The translations under genes and the position numbers were made by a program. Positions 1 through 10,051 of a DNA stretch of 53,410 bases are shown here, piece after piece. Source of the stretch: Paulinella micropora (taxonomy: Eukaryota > Cercozoa > Imbricatea > Euglyphida); assembly GCA_009731375.1 (NCBI GenBank), contig BJOX01000022.1, positions 463,709-517,118 on the forward strand. The letters are read 5' to 3'. Every line of letters begins with the position of its first letter. Position 1 is the first letter of the stretch. Under the pieces are notes generated by a model. That model made no database searches, was not told the origin of the DNA, and saw only the letters and a list, made by a program, of their open reading frames with translations.

Positions 1-76
1 TAGGTAGGTAGGTAGGTAGGTCGATAGGTAGGTAGGTCGATAGGTAGGTAGGTAGGTAGATAGATAGATAGGTAGG

Positions 77-151
<75 letters not shown>

Positions 152-168
152 GTAGGTAGGTAGGTAGA
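1..168. repeat. (TAGG/TAGA)n microsatellite
   Basis: Tetranucleotide array alternating TAGG and TAGA units at the window edge. It is part of the GATA/TATC-type repeat that recurs through the first 20 kb. No coding content. Confidence 0.95.
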
Positions 169-204
169 CGTGACGTTGTGTGGTATTGTGTAGGACATTG
201 TGAT

Positions 205-340
205 ATTGGAGCAGGTGGCCTGGCGCCATGCACAATATTGTATATCTATGCGTGATGTGGTAACATTGTGTGTGGCCTGTGGCGCCATGCACAATGTTGT
301 ATATCTATGCGTGATGTGGTAACATTGTGTGTTGTGGCGT
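205..340. repeat. minisatellite, two copies of about 65 bp
   Basis: Two near-identical tandem copies, each containing GCGCCATGCACAAT and then GTGATGTGGTAACATTGTG. A third partial, diverged copy of the GGCGCCATGCACA core lies at about 368-386. Probably intronic relative to the RCC1 exon at 732. Confidence 0.8.
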
Positions 341-404
341 GGGTGTAGGACATTGTAGTGGACGAGGTGGCATGCGGCGCCATGCACACCCTGCTACGCA
401 CTGG

Positions 405-444
405 TCTCGTGTGTGTGTGTGTGTCTCCCTCTCTCCCTCTCTCC

Positions 445-485
<41 letters not shown>

Positions 486-651
486 TCACTCTCACTCTCC
501 CTTCCTCCCCACCCCCACCCCCACCCCCCCCACCCCCCCGCCCTCTCTCTCTCTCTTATCTCTGGTGTCCACCCTTTAGGCCTTTTGGTGTATTGCTGTT
601 GTGGTGTTGCTTCTCCCTATCTATCTATCTATCTATCTATTTATCTATCTA

Positions 652-710
<59 letters not shown>

Positions 711-715
711 ATTGT
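405..715. repeat. GT / CT / CA / C-rich and TATC microsatellites
   Basis: A succession of (GT)n, (CT)n, (CA)n, a C-rich stretch and then (TATC)n from about 610 to 710. Open frames here are low-complexity artefacts. Confidence 0.95.
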
Positions 716-731
716 TTGTCTTTCGCTTTAG

Positions 732-758
732 ATGAGGGTGAACTGCTCAGCGCGGGAG
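732..758 (+). CDS. RCC1-repeat exon ([10 protein letters not shown] part) of the RCC1-FYVE gene
   Basis: A 27-nt candidate exon preceded by a pyrimidine-rich CTTTAG acceptor and followed by a GT donor at 759-760. It reads (D)EGELLSAG plus one base. Joined to the exon at 2188 this gives the DGELYSWGxNxxGQLGH-like core of an RCC1 blade. The splice phase (1 nt plus 2 nt making a Gly codon) fits. RCC1 repeats form a seven-bladed propeller. The intron between the two exons is about 1.43 kb of ATACAT repeat. The prediction rests on motif and splice sites only, since the exon is very short. Confidence 0.55.
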
Positions 759-762
759 GTCA

Positions 763-844
763 CATATATACGTATATACATATGTATGTATATATATGTG
801 TGTATATTCATATGCTTATACATATACATATGCATGTACATATG

Positions 845-890
<46 letters not shown>

Positions 891-1057
891 CACATACACA
901 TATACATATACATATACATATACACATACATATACACATACATATACATATACATATACGTATGCGTATACAATTTCGTATACATATACCTAGACATAGA
1001 CATAGACATAGACACAGACATAGACATAGACATAGACATAGACATAGACATAGACAC

Positions 1058-1101
<44 letters not shown>

Positions 1102-1156
1102 GCATATACATATGCATGTGCATAAATATACATATACGTAGACAACATACACATAC

Positions 1157-1203
<47 letters not shown>

Positions 1204-1204
1204 C

Positions 1205-1251
<47 letters not shown>

Positions 1252-1252
1252 C

Positions 1253-1326
<74 letters not shown>

Positions 1327-1674
1327 GCATATACATTTATATATGCATATGCATATGCATATGCATATGCATATTATGCATATCCATATGCATATAATGC
1401 ATATGCATACGCATATGCCTATACAGATACGTATACATATACATATACATATACATATACTTGTACTTATACTTATACTTACACTTATACTTATAATTAT
1501 ACTTATATATAAATACATACATATATATGTATATATATACATATACATATACTTTCATATACATATACATATACTTTCATATACATACACATATACATAC
1601 AATATACATATGCATATACATATACATACACATATACATATACGTATACATATACGTATACATATACATATACG

Positions 1675-1739
<65 letters not shown>

Positions 1740-1855
1740 ACATGTACATAGACATGTACATATACATGTACATATACATATACATGTACATATACATGTA
1801 CATGTACATGCACGTATGCATATACATATACATATATACATATACATACACACAG

Positions 1856-1939
<84 letters not shown>

Positions 1940-1964
1940 CACATATACATGTACATGTACATAG

Positions 1965-2032
<68 letters not shown>

Positions 2033-2072
2033 GTACACATATATTATACATATACATATACATATACATATG

Positions 2073-2124
<52 letters not shown>

Positions 2125-2186
2125 GACATATACCTATATCTATACCTATACCTATACATATACATATACATATACATGTTCATATA
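763..2186. repeat. 1.4-kb (ATACAT)n hexanucleotide array
   Basis: Nearly continuous TATACA/CATATA units, with interruptions such as TAGACA (about 990-1055), ACTTAT (about 1460-1505) and CATGTA (about 1740-1810). It fills the intron between two RCC1 exons. The many His/Ile/Tyr/Met frames in it are not genes. Confidence 0.95.
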
Positions 2187-2187
2187 G

Positions 2188-2228
2188 GAAACCGTTTTGG
2201 GCAGCTAGGCCACTCCAACACAGCGTCA
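2188..2228 (+). CDS. RCC1-repeat exon (NRFGQLGHSNTAS)
   Basis: Acceptor ATATAG at 2182-2187 and donor GTGTTT from 2229. The exon reads NRFGQLGHSNTAS after completing a Gly codon from the previous exon. NxxGQLGHxN is the hallmark core of an RCC1 blade. The exon lies between an ATACAT array and a (TTC)n array, so it stands out clearly from its surroundings. Together with the RCC1 piece at 3985 and the FYVE finger at 4309-5703 it supports one plus-strand RCC1-FYVE gene. Exons joining it to the piece at 3601 may be missing, because the phases do not match directly and an assembly gap lies between. Confidence 0.65.
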
Positions 2229-2229
2229 G

Positions 2230-2312
2230 TGTTTTCTTCTTCTTCTTCTTCTTCTTCTTCTTCTTCTTCTTCTTCTTCTTCTTCTTCTTCTTTACCTGTG
2301 TACCTGCTGTCC

Positions 2313-2343
<31 letters not shown>

Positions 2344-2447
2344 CATCTATCTATCTATCTATCTATGTATCTATCTATCTATCTATCTATCTATACCTAC
2401 CTACCTACCTACCTACCTACCTATCTATCTATCTATCTATCTATCTT
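2230..2447. repeat. (TTC)n, then (TATC)n and (TACC)n
   Basis: Trinucleotide TTC run (2233-2292) followed by TATC/TACC tetranucleotides. Intronic simple repeat. Confidence 0.95.
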
Positions 2448-2546
2448 TTTTTCTGACATTAGTCTATATTTCATCAGTTGATCTTATCACTTACTCTACG
2501 GAATGAACCAAGGCCACTTGAGGTGTCACTGACCCTCTCTTGGGCT

Positions 2547-2603
<57 letters not shown>

Positions 2604-3540
2604 NNNNNNNNNNNNNNNNNNNNNNNNNNNNNNNNNNNNNNNNNNNNNNNNNNNNNNNNNNNNNNNNNNNNNNNNNNNNNNNNNNNNNNNNNNNNNNNNN
2701 NNNNNNNNNNNNNNNNNNNNNNNNNNNNNNNNNNNNNNNNNNNNNNNNNNNNNNNNNNNNNNNNNNNNNNNNNNNNNNNNNNNNNNNNNNNNNNNNNNNN
2801 NNNNNNNNNNNNNNNNNNNNNNNNNNNNNNNNNNNNNNNNNNNNNNNNNNNNNNNNNNNNNNNNNNNNCTGTATCAGTCCCTTCCGTGCAAACATCACGG
2901 CTTAGCTGGGCATCGGGTTAATACTTTACCCACAGACTTCCTGGTTGACGAAATCAGAAGCTCCTTTTTTCTGACATTAGTCGATATTTCATCAGTTGAT
3001 CTTATCACTTACTCTACGGAATGAACCAAGGCCACTTGAGGTGTCACTGACCCTCTCTTGGGCTTGATTTTTTGAAATGGGTGCCATCTGTCGACAGACA
3101 GAGAATTAGGGGATGGTGTGGGTGTGCTGGGCCCGTGGTGGGGTGCCTTATGTGTGCCTAGCCATACGCCTATAAGTCACATGCCGAAATAGCGACGGGA
3201 AGCACAATCCTGTTCCCTCAGGGTGCCCTTTCTCGCTTGTTGAGCCCGGAATAAAACCCACAGTGCTCTGTCGGTTTATACTAGACTGTCGAACAGTCTC
3301 GAAACTCCATCTGCTTACTGGGCCCTCTGTAATGGAGGTGGGAGCTCGTTCTGCAAGGGGCGCTTTATGGAACGAGCCCTGGCCCCGCCTGGTACTAGGG
3401 AGCTTGGTATTGCCTGTATCAGTCCCTTCCGTGCAAACATCACGGCTTAGCTGGGCATCGGGTTAATACTTTACCCACAGACTTCCTGGTTGACGAAATC
3501 AGAAGCTCCTTTTTTCTGACATTAGTCGATATTTCATCTA
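2448..3540. repeat. tandem repeat, unit about 545 bp, interrupted by a gap
   Basis: A non-simple sequence occurs in tandem. The block beginning TTTTTTCTGACATTAGTC and running to GGGCTTGATTTTTT is at 2448-2560 and again at about 2966-3075. The block beginning CTGTATCAGTCCCTTCC is at 2869-2965 and again at about 3414-3511, followed by the start of a third copy (TTTTTTCTGACATTAGTC). The gap 2604-2868 hides the middle of the first copy. The unit is G+C richer than its surroundings and has no convincing ORF. It could be a SINE-like or unclassified satellite unit, or an intron duplication. Confidence 0.85.
2604..2868. other. assembly gap (N)
   Basis: A run of N directly following poly-T. By comparison with the second tandem copy it should hold roughly 280-300 bp of the repeat unit. 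Confidence 0.99.
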
Positions 3541-3600
3541 TCTATCCATCTATCTATCTATCTATCTATCTATCTATTTATCTATCTATTGTTTGAATAG

Positions 3601-3655
3601 GGACCATCACGCCTTCAAGTCGATCGGCGCGCTGCAAGCAAGAGTATGTAGACAG
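3601..3655 (+). CDS. probable RCC1 exon (FKSIGALQARVCRQ)
   Basis: Acceptor GAATAG ends at 3600 and a good donor, CAG|GTAAAT, lies at about 3654-3661. The reading frame gives DHHAFKSIGALQARVCRQ, which fits the 'P-x-x-i-x-x-l-x-x-x-V-x-x-v' strand that precedes the ACGxxHT motif of an RCC1 blade. It runs in phase into the exon at 3985 (VACGGEHT). The exon is short, so this rests on the family pattern and the splice sites. Confidence 0.5.
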
Positions 3656-3749
3656 GTAAATCTCTGTATTCTATCTACAGCGACAAGGACCACTACAGTC
3701 TGGTTTTTTTTGGGGGGGGGTGGGGGGGAGAGAATGTGTGTGTGTTGCG

Positions 3750-3990
3750 CTATGTGTGGCTACAGCTGGCTGTGGTTGCCGTCTTAGTTGTCTAATGTGT
3801 GGCTACAGCTGGCTTCTGGGTGCCGTCTTAGTAGTCTAATGTATGGTGGCAGGTGGCTTCTGGTTGCCGTCTTAGTTGTCTAATGTGTGGTGGCAGGTGG
3901 CTTCTGGTTGCCGTCTTAGTTGTCTAATGTGTGGTGGCAGGTGGCTTCTGGTTGCCGTCTTAGTTGTCTCATGTGTGGTGGCAGGTGGCT
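3750..3990. repeat. 44-bp minisatellite, about 5 copies
   Basis: Unit TGGCTTCTGGTTGCCGTCTT followed by AGTTGTCTAATGTGTGGTGGCAGG, repeated about five times with point differences. Each unit contains a copy of the GGTGGCAG|GTGGCTT acceptor and exon start used by the RCC1 exon at 3985, so a 3' splice site has been amplified in tandem. Confidence 0.9.
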
Positions 3991-4032
3991 TGCGGTGGCG
4001 AACACACTGCCGTGCTCACCGCACGCACCTGG
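3985..4032 (+). CDS. RCC1 exon (VACGGEHTAVLT)
   Basis: Begins after GGTGGCAG and reads VACGGEHTAVLTARTW. VACGGxHTxxLT is the most conserved strand of an RCC1 blade (CG-x-x-HT-x-x-L). A possible GT donor follows at 4033-4034. The downstream sequence is (TATC)n. This is the last recognisable RCC1 piece before the FYVE exons, the order known for RCC1-FYVE proteins such as the plant PRAF family. Confidence 0.65.
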
Positions 4033-4057
4033 GTGGAAGACAAGTCACACTCTAGCC

Positions 4058-4058
4058 G

Positions 4059-4101
<43 letters not shown>

Positions 4102-4190
4102 GTCTATCTACCTGTCTGTCCGTCTATCTATCTATTTATCTGCCTATCTATCTAGCTATCGGTCTATCCATCTACCTATCTATCTTGTCT
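4058..4190. repeat. (TATC)n array
   Basis: TATC tetranucleotides with TGTC/CGTC variants. Intronic. Confidence 0.95.
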
Positions 4191-4308
4191 ATCACACGCA
4201 CACTCACACAAACCTCCCGCGAGCACGCACCGAGAAAGAAAGGGGAAAAAGAAATCTATGTATGTGCGGTAGGTGTGTATGTATGTCATGTATGTTTGGT
4301 GTGTGTAG

Positions 4309-4374
4309 GGACGCCAAGGAGTGCATGAACTGCAAAGTGGTGTTCACCTTCGTCGTGCGAAAACATCACTGCAG
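4309..4374 (+). CDS. FYVE zinc-finger exon 1 (CMNC...RKHHCR)
   Basis: Acceptor GTGTAG ends at 4308 and donor GT is at 4375-4376. The 66-nt exon reads DAKECMNCKVVFTFVVRKHHCR, with the final Arg codon completed by the next exon. It contains the first CxxC zinc pair and the RKHHCR core of a FYVE finger, which binds phosphatidylinositol 3-phosphate on endosomal membranes. The WxxD motif normally just upstream is not in this exon, so it should be on an earlier exon that I could not place. Confidence 0.8.
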
Positions 4375-4383
4375 GTTGTTTGC

Positions 4384-4385
<2 letters not shown>

Positions 4386-4418
<33 letters not shown>

Positions 4419-4431
4419 TGATGATGATGAC

Positions 4432-4464
<33 letters not shown>

Positions 4465-4799
4465 AGAGAGATGATCATGATCATGATCCTGATCATGATC
4501 ATGATCATGATCATGATGATGATGATGGTGGTGGTGGTGGTGATGATGATCATGATGATCATTATGATCATGATTGATGGTGGTGATGATGATGGTGGTG
4601 GTGGTGATGATAATGATGATGATGATGATCATGATGATGATCATGATGATGATGATTATGATGGTGATGATGATGATGATCATGATGATGATGATCATGA
4701 GGTGATGATGATGATGGTGATGATGATTGTGGTGGTGGTGGTGGTGGTGGTTGCGTTCAAATTCGTCGTGCAAACTCACCACTGCCGGTCGCCGCAAGC

Positions 4800-4868
<69 letters not shown>

Positions 4869-4931
4869 TCCGACTTATGATGCACACAGAAGCCTCACCC
4901 TCTCCCTTTTTCCTTCCCCCCCCCCCCCCCC
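4386..4931. repeat. GA and ATG/ATC/GTG triplet arrays, C run
   Basis: (GA)n at 4386-4414, ATG/ATC/GTG triplets at about 4415-4750, (GA)n at 4801-4862 and a C homopolymer into the gap. Embedded at 4740-4800 is a decayed copy of FYVE exon 1, listed separately. Confidence 0.95.
4738..4806 (+). pseudogene. duplicated partial copy of FYVE exon 1
   Basis: Reads FKFVVQTHHCR, aligning with FTFVVRKHHCR of the real exon. The similarity continues through the following GCAGAGAGAGA. The first CxxC pair is missing and the splice donor is lost (CGGTCG in place of AGGTTG), so it is unlikely to be used as an exon. It shows that exon and flanking GA repeat were duplicated together, by about 400 bp. Confidence 0.7.
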
Positions 4932-5230
4932 NNNNNNNNNNNNNNNNNNNNNNNNNNNNNNNNNNNNNNNNNNNNNNNNNNNNNNNNNNNNNNNNNNNNN
5001 NNNNNNNNNNNNNNNNNNNNNNNNNNNNNNNNNNNNNNNNNNNNNNNNNNNNNNNNNNNNNNNNNNNNNNNNNNNNNNNNNNNNNNNNNNNNNNNNNNNN
5101 NNNNNNNNNNNNNNNNNNNNNNNNNNNNNNNNNNNNNNNNNNNNNNNNNNNNNNNNNNNNNNNNNNNNNNNNNNNNNNNNNNNNNNNNNNNNNNNNNNNN
5201 NNNNNNNNNNNNNNNNNNNNNNNNNNNNNN
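4932..5230. other. assembly gap (N) inside a poly-C tract
   Basis: Unknown bases flanked on both sides by C homopolymers, within the intron between FYVE exons 1 and 2. Confidence 0.99.
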
Positions 5231-5314
5231 CCCCCCCCCCCCCCCAAAAAAAAAGGGAGACACACACACACACGCACATACACCGACATGAAAGTAATCT
5301 ATTTGTTTGTGAAG

Positions 5315-5371
5315 AAACTGCGGAGGTATCTTTTGCTCCTCTTGCTCCAACAAAAAAATGGCCATCTTGAA
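5315..5371 (+). CDS. FYVE zinc-finger exon 2 (NCGGIFCSSC)
   Basis: Acceptor TGTGAAG ends at 5314 and donor GTATGT starts at 5372. The first base completes the Arg codon of exon 1, then it reads NCGGIFCSSCSNKKMAIL plus two bases. It supplies the NCGG and CxxC zinc ligands of the FYVE domain. Phases match both neighbours exactly, which strongly supports the model. Confidence 0.8.
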
Positions 5372-5382
5372 GTATGTATTTC

Positions 5383-5406
5383 TCTCTCTCTCTCTCTCTC
5401 TCTCTT

Positions 5407-5443
<37 letters not shown>

Positions 5444-5475
5444 CGCCCGATCCCTCTTTATACGTGCATATTTTA

Positions 5476-5531
<56 letters not shown>

Positions 5532-5636
5532 CTATCTATCCATGCACCCATCTTTCCGTCCAACCAACCATCCATCCAGCTATCCATCCGTCCATTCATC
5601 CATCCATTCATCCATCCATCTATCTCACCCTTCGTT
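5383..5636. repeat. (CT)n, (TATC)n and (CCAT)n arrays
   Basis: CT dinucleotides, then TATC, then CATC/CCAT repeats. Intron between FYVE exons 2 and 3. Confidence 0.95.
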
Positions 5637-5639
5637 CAG

Positions 5640-5703
5640 GTACGGTCTGACGGATCCTGTGAGGGTGTGTCAAAACTGCTACAGCAAACTGGGAGGCAGA
5701 TAA
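5640..5703 (+). CDS. FYVE exon 3 and end of protein (DPVRVCQNCYSKL)
   Basis: Acceptor CGTTCAG ends at 5639. The exon completes a Lys codon and reads YGLTDPVRVCQNCYSKLGGR, then TAA at 5701-5703. RVCxxCYxxL is the C-terminal motif of FYVE fingers. Joined to exons 1 and 2 it gives a complete zinc-ligand set (CxxC, CxxC, CxxC, CxxC) with the RKHHCRNCGG core. The protein ends four residues after the domain, so FYVE is C-terminal and RCC1 blades precede it. A TTTC microsatellite follows immediately as 3' sequence. Confidence 0.8.
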
Positions 5704-5707
5704 AAAA

Positions 5708-5712
5708 GTTTT

Positions 5713-5758
<46 letters not shown>

Positions 5759-5780
5759 TCTCTCTCTCTCTCTCTCTCAA
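5708..5780. repeat. (TTTC)n and (CT)n
   Basis: TTTC tetranucleotides then CT dinucleotides, just downstream of the stop codon of the RCC1-FYVE gene. Confidence 0.95.
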
Positions 5781-6600
5781 CAAAATGTAGCATACGAAAA
5801 TGTCTCACGTGCTGAACAAAGGGGATGTGTATATATACTTGCATGCACAACATTCATCCCAAAGTCAGCGTAAATTCTAATACAATATGTAGAAATCCAA
5901 GAAAACCATTAGAACGAAAGAACGGAGAAAGAAAAGAAACTACAGAATATACGTGCACTTTTTAAACATCACTGACTTTTTCCAACAGTGGACTCAGAAT
6001 CTAACCACATTTTCGAGATACCAGTAATATTCGGCCCGCAGGGCACATAGGATGTGGGGAGTTTTGTGAGTGCTAATGTACGTCTCCGATGATGAAATTT
6101 GTTGACTTTTTGGCACAATTGTGATTGAAAATATCATTGAGTGGTTTTCTGGGTAAATTGAGGGAGCCGGCCCAACCATTGAGCAGATTTCGGGTAAAAT
6201 GAGGAGTCCGGCCCTTACAGGGAGTGACCAGTAAAGTGTGGACAATGTTTGGCACTTCCCTTCACAAGTTCACACCGGACCAAGTAAACTTAGGAACGCC
6301 CTGCGGGCGGGGGGGTGCCCGGTGACTTTAGACTGGCAATGTGAAAACAAAAATTTGTACTAAAACTTACCGCTAGTAAATTTCCAGAATAAATGTAACT
6401 TCACTAGCTTCAAGTGTATACGTCACAGTTTACGTACATGTATTAATACATCAGTGTAATTATACAGTTATACTAATATCCCTTTTGAATGCAAAAACAG
6501 TGAAAAGCAACGGTAGTAATTTTGGCAGGTCGTCAAAGTGCTCAGGCTGATAGACGGTATGCTGTGAAAATGTAGGAGTCTATCAGAGCCAAGCAACAAA
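5781..6600. other. unclassified sequence before the Ty3-like element
   Basis: Ordinary-complexity sequence without a convincing ORF. It may include the outer part of the 5' LTR, but I could not locate the LTR start because the 3' LTR copy at 13108 is truncated and allows no end-to-end comparison. Confidence 0.4.
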
Positions 6601-7076
6601 AAAGGAAACAGAGCCATTTCCTTTTGTCCGCCCTAACGATAATATTATCCGGCGTAAAAAGTAGCCTAGTACCGGTTACTTGTCTTAATATTATCGTTTT
6701 CAACCGGCTCAAAGTATATCTAGAAACGGGTATAACTATCATGAGTCTTAACTAGACATAGCTTATCTATATTAATACATCACTGTGTATAGGGGTATTA
6801 ATATAAGAAAAGGTCGGGTCGCATATTTACCTATCTGCTGTAGGCATCACCCCCCGGATAGCCGGTTAAAAATGCATTTTCCTGGTGACAGGTGCACCAG
6901 CTTGTTTTTCAGTATTATTTGTCCGGATTGGACCTGATACCATTTTATTCCTGGTCTGTTGCCGTTTTCCTTTTTGGCTTCACTGAGCTAATATAACGAG
7001 ACATCATTCTCATCTTTTGAGGACTGTGTTTGGTTGTATTACAGACTTTTTACGAGCTATCGTTGGGGGCATTACA
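6601..7076 (+). mobile_element. 5' LTR (3' portion) of Ty3/gypsy-like element
   Basis: From about 6911 to 7076 this is nearly identical to 13108-13281, which lies at the other end of the element. Both copies end GGGGGCATT(A/G)CA, a CA terminus. A primer-binding site follows the first copy. The stretch from about 6650 to 6830 also matches the reverse complement of about 24776-25190, showing a second related LTR in the window. The 5' limit is unknown, so 6601 is only a working start. Confidence 0.65.
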
Positions 7077-7078
7077 TT

Positions 7079-7098
7079 TGGAGTCCACATCACTAGGG
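7079..7098 (+). other. probable tRNA primer-binding site
   Basis: Two bases after the LTR end comes TGGAGTCCACATCACTAGGG. It starts with TGG, the complement of the tRNA CCA end, as expected for minus-strand priming. I could not assign the tRNA. Confidence 0.5.
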
Positions 7099-7269
7099 TG
7101 ATTTCTTTCTGCTTTGCCACACAGGCAACAGAGTGAATTTTCACTGACCTGTCTCACACGGGGACGTCAGACGAAAACAAATACTCCAACACAGCTCCCT
7201 CATAACTCTTTCACAAAACAAATAATTTGATTGGTCTCAAGCAGGTGTCTCGTACCCTCTAGCCCAATC

Positions 7270-7856
7270 NNNNNNNNNNNNNNNNNNNNNNNNNNNNNNN
7301 NNNNNNNNNNNNNNNNNNNNNNNNNNNNNNNNNNNNNNNNNNNNNNNNNNNNNNNNNNNNNNNNNNNNNNNNNNNNNNNNNNNNNNNNNNNNNNNNNNNN
7401 NNNNNNNNNNNNNNNNNNNNNNNNNNNNNNNNNNNNNNNNNNNNNNNNNNNNNNNNNNNNNNNNNNNNNNNNNNNNNNNNNNNNNNNNNNNNNNNNNNNN
7501 NNNNNNNNNNNNNNNNNNNNNNNNNNNNNNNNNNNNNNNNNNNNNNNNNNNNNNNNNNNNNNNNNNNNNNNNNNNNNNNNNNNNNNNNNNNNNNNNNNNN
7601 NNNNNNNNNNNNNNNNNNNNNNNNNNNNNNNNNNNNNNNNNNNNNNNNNNNNNNNNNNNNNNNNNNNNNNNNNNNNNNNNNNNNNNNNNNNNNNNNNNNN
7701 NNNNNNNNNNNNNNNNNNNNNNNNNNNNNNNNNNNNNNNNNNNNNNNNNNNNNNNNNNNNNNNNNNNNNNNNNNNNNNNNNNNNNNNNNNNNNNNNNNNN
7801 NNNNNNNNNNNNNNNNNNNNNNNNNNNNNNNNNNNNNNNNNNNNNNNNNNNNNNNN
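7270..7856. other. assembly gap (N) at the start of gag
   Basis: Unknown bases between the leader and gag. The gag frame is open right up to the gap, so the true start codon is hidden here. Confidence 0.99.
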
Positions 7857-10051
7857 TCCTCGGCAAACTGGTCTCTGATCCAGAAGAGAGAAAGAAGATA
7901 CAGCATATCAAGTTTGGGGACACACACACCCACCTTGAATTACTCGGATGCTATCTTTGGGTGTACACTCAAACCCTGATTTGGGAACGTTCATACGGCC
8001 CACGATGTGAGGGTTACCTCCAGTACACAAACCCAAGAGCAACGGCCAGATTCCTCGCGACTGGTCAGGAGGCAGTCGATGTAACAAAAATGAAGACCAA
8101 TCTGGGTTCGAAAAACTCGAGTGGCATATTTCATTTTTTTACAATGGAAATAAAGGCCTTGGAGGAGGGGAAGGCAGAGATGGAAAAAAGCATTAAGGCA
8201 GCAGGAGAAACTCATCCTGTGATTGATGAGTTAGAGAAGACCGACAGAGTTCTGACCAAGATCAGACTGTTGATGGGTGCGTTACTGCACAAGGAGGCAT
8301 GGAAGAGATGGATTCCTACCAAGGATCACTCTGTCCTTAAATCACTTAGTAACGCACCACCGGTCGCCAACAAAGCAGGTGTTGACCAATATGTGGAGAA
8401 ATATAATTTTCTCAGATCTGCTTCTGAATTGGTGGCCTTTATCACTCATGCTCAAAAGCTGGTGATATCTGAGAAGAAGAAGGCGAAAGAGAATGAGGAG
8501 TTCGAGAAGACGATGAGACTGGAAAGAATGAAAGCAAAAGTGAGTGGTGCAAAGACACACCCTCCGACATATTTGACCCCACCAGCTCCTGCCCCACCAG
8601 CCCCTGCACCCTCGGGCTCAACTACGGTGGTGGTCACAAACACGGAGAAGAAGGACAGACAGAACATCATAAATGCCTTCAAGGGGAAGAAAGGAGGAGT
8701 GGCAAGTCTCATGCTATATGCCAAGACGAGCTCAGACAAAGACTCTGATGCTTCGCTTTTGAGCAAGCTCAAAGAGATCAATGCCTGCATGAAGGCTTTT
8801 CCTTGCGACGAAACGCAGGAATACGAGGCCCTTGTTACTGTTTTTGACCAATCTCTAGTCTCGGAGGGATTTGATCTGACACAGTACAAGTTTTTGAGAA
8901 AGAAGGAGGAGATTAAGAGAAACAATGCAACAGGCCTAGACGCTCAGTGTGAACTGGCGGTGGCCACACTCATTTCATATTTTCAATCTCATGGATACCA
9001 GCATCTCTGCACTGGTACTCTCATAGGATTTGAAATCTTTGAGACAGTGGCGATGAGTTTGAGGAGTGCTGTTGGCTTGGCGGCGACCCTTACGGAGGTA
9101 GTTTCCTCCTATGGGCTATTCTATGGCCGCAAGTCGATCATCCTCTATTTCTTTTCGGCGTTACACACAGTTAACCCGAGTAAGCTTACTCAGCTCATAC
9201 AACAATGCTCGACGTTTAGCTCAGTGAAGTCCAAGAACTTCCTCGAGACACACGTGTTCGAAAATACGGTTCAAAGCGTTGCTCCGTCAGCACTGTTTCA
9301 AGAAGTGATGAGTGCATGCTCAAACATGGACTCGCTCACGGAGGCACATACGGCACAGGCAGGCGGTGTACCTGTTGGCGCACAAGCCACGTACACAAAC
9401 AGAGTTGCCGGTTGGAAGAGACAGAGAGAGCCAGACCTGAAGACCGCATGTTGGAGGTGGTTCGCGGGCTTGCAGTGTAAGGCACAGATGGAGAACAGAG
9501 ACTGCTCTTTCAATCATGATAGGCAGAACCCAACAGCAAGGGCAAATTTTCTGAGCAGGACGGAAGGCAAGGAACCGGGCCTTTTCAATATGCTTCAGAT
9601 TGCCGCTGTGAACGAAGGTTGGTATGCCAATATGTGTGATGATGAGGAGTTACGAGAGGCAATCATTACCTACATGAAGAGGATGAAGGAGAAGAAGGAG
9701 GAAAGGGAGAGACAAAAGAACTTAAAGGCCTCTCAAAGAGGACGAGAAGGAGGAGCAGGAGCAGGAGGAGGAGGAGGAGGAGGAGGAGGAGGACGAGGAC
9801 GAGGAACATGGAGAGGAGCCTCGAGGTGGCAGGGAACCCCTCAGAGAGGAAGAGGAGGAGGTCGGGGATATACCCCTTATGGAGGGAGAGCTGTTCGAGC
9901 TCCAGCCCCCCCACCCAGAGGAGGAGGAGGCTCGTGGGCAAGCTCCAACCCAAATTTCGGTCGAGCTCAGGCCTACAACACTGCCTCGGAGACCGATACG
10001 TCATCCTACCCGGACACTACTCAAGGTAATCGTTTCGAGGTGGTGGAATGA
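7857..10051 (+). CDS. gag: gag-like polyprotein of Ty3/gypsy-like element (5' end in gap)
   Basis: An open frame from the gap edge to TGA at 10049-10051, over 730 codons. The first half is helical and charged with no recognised capsid motif. A Pro/Ala linker (PAPAPPAPAPS) lies near 8580-8620. A CCCH zinc finger (C-x8-C-x8-C-x3-H: CWRWFAGLQC...CSFNH) lies near 9449, where Ty3 elements usually have CCHC. The tail after about 9740 is RGG/Gly-rich, typical of RNA binding. Gag would package the element RNA into virus-like particles. The same frame continues past the stop into pol. No internal stop is present, so gag itself looks intact from the gap onward. Confidence 0.8.

Noticed and set aside
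763-2186. Many long overlapping frames of His/Ile/Tyr/Met dipeptides
   Set aside because: Pure translation of the ATACAT repeat in all frames. No codon bias, no domain, no boundaries.
3750-3990. 44-bp direct repeats as a possible CRISPR array
   Set aside because: No spacers between units, eukaryotic context and no cas genes. It is a minisatellite.
6299-6310. CTGCG near 6300 as target-site duplication of the Ty3-like element (CTGCG also follows 13281)
   Set aside because: The base after it is not the TG start of an LTR and the LTR start is unknown; a 5-bp match is expected by chance.
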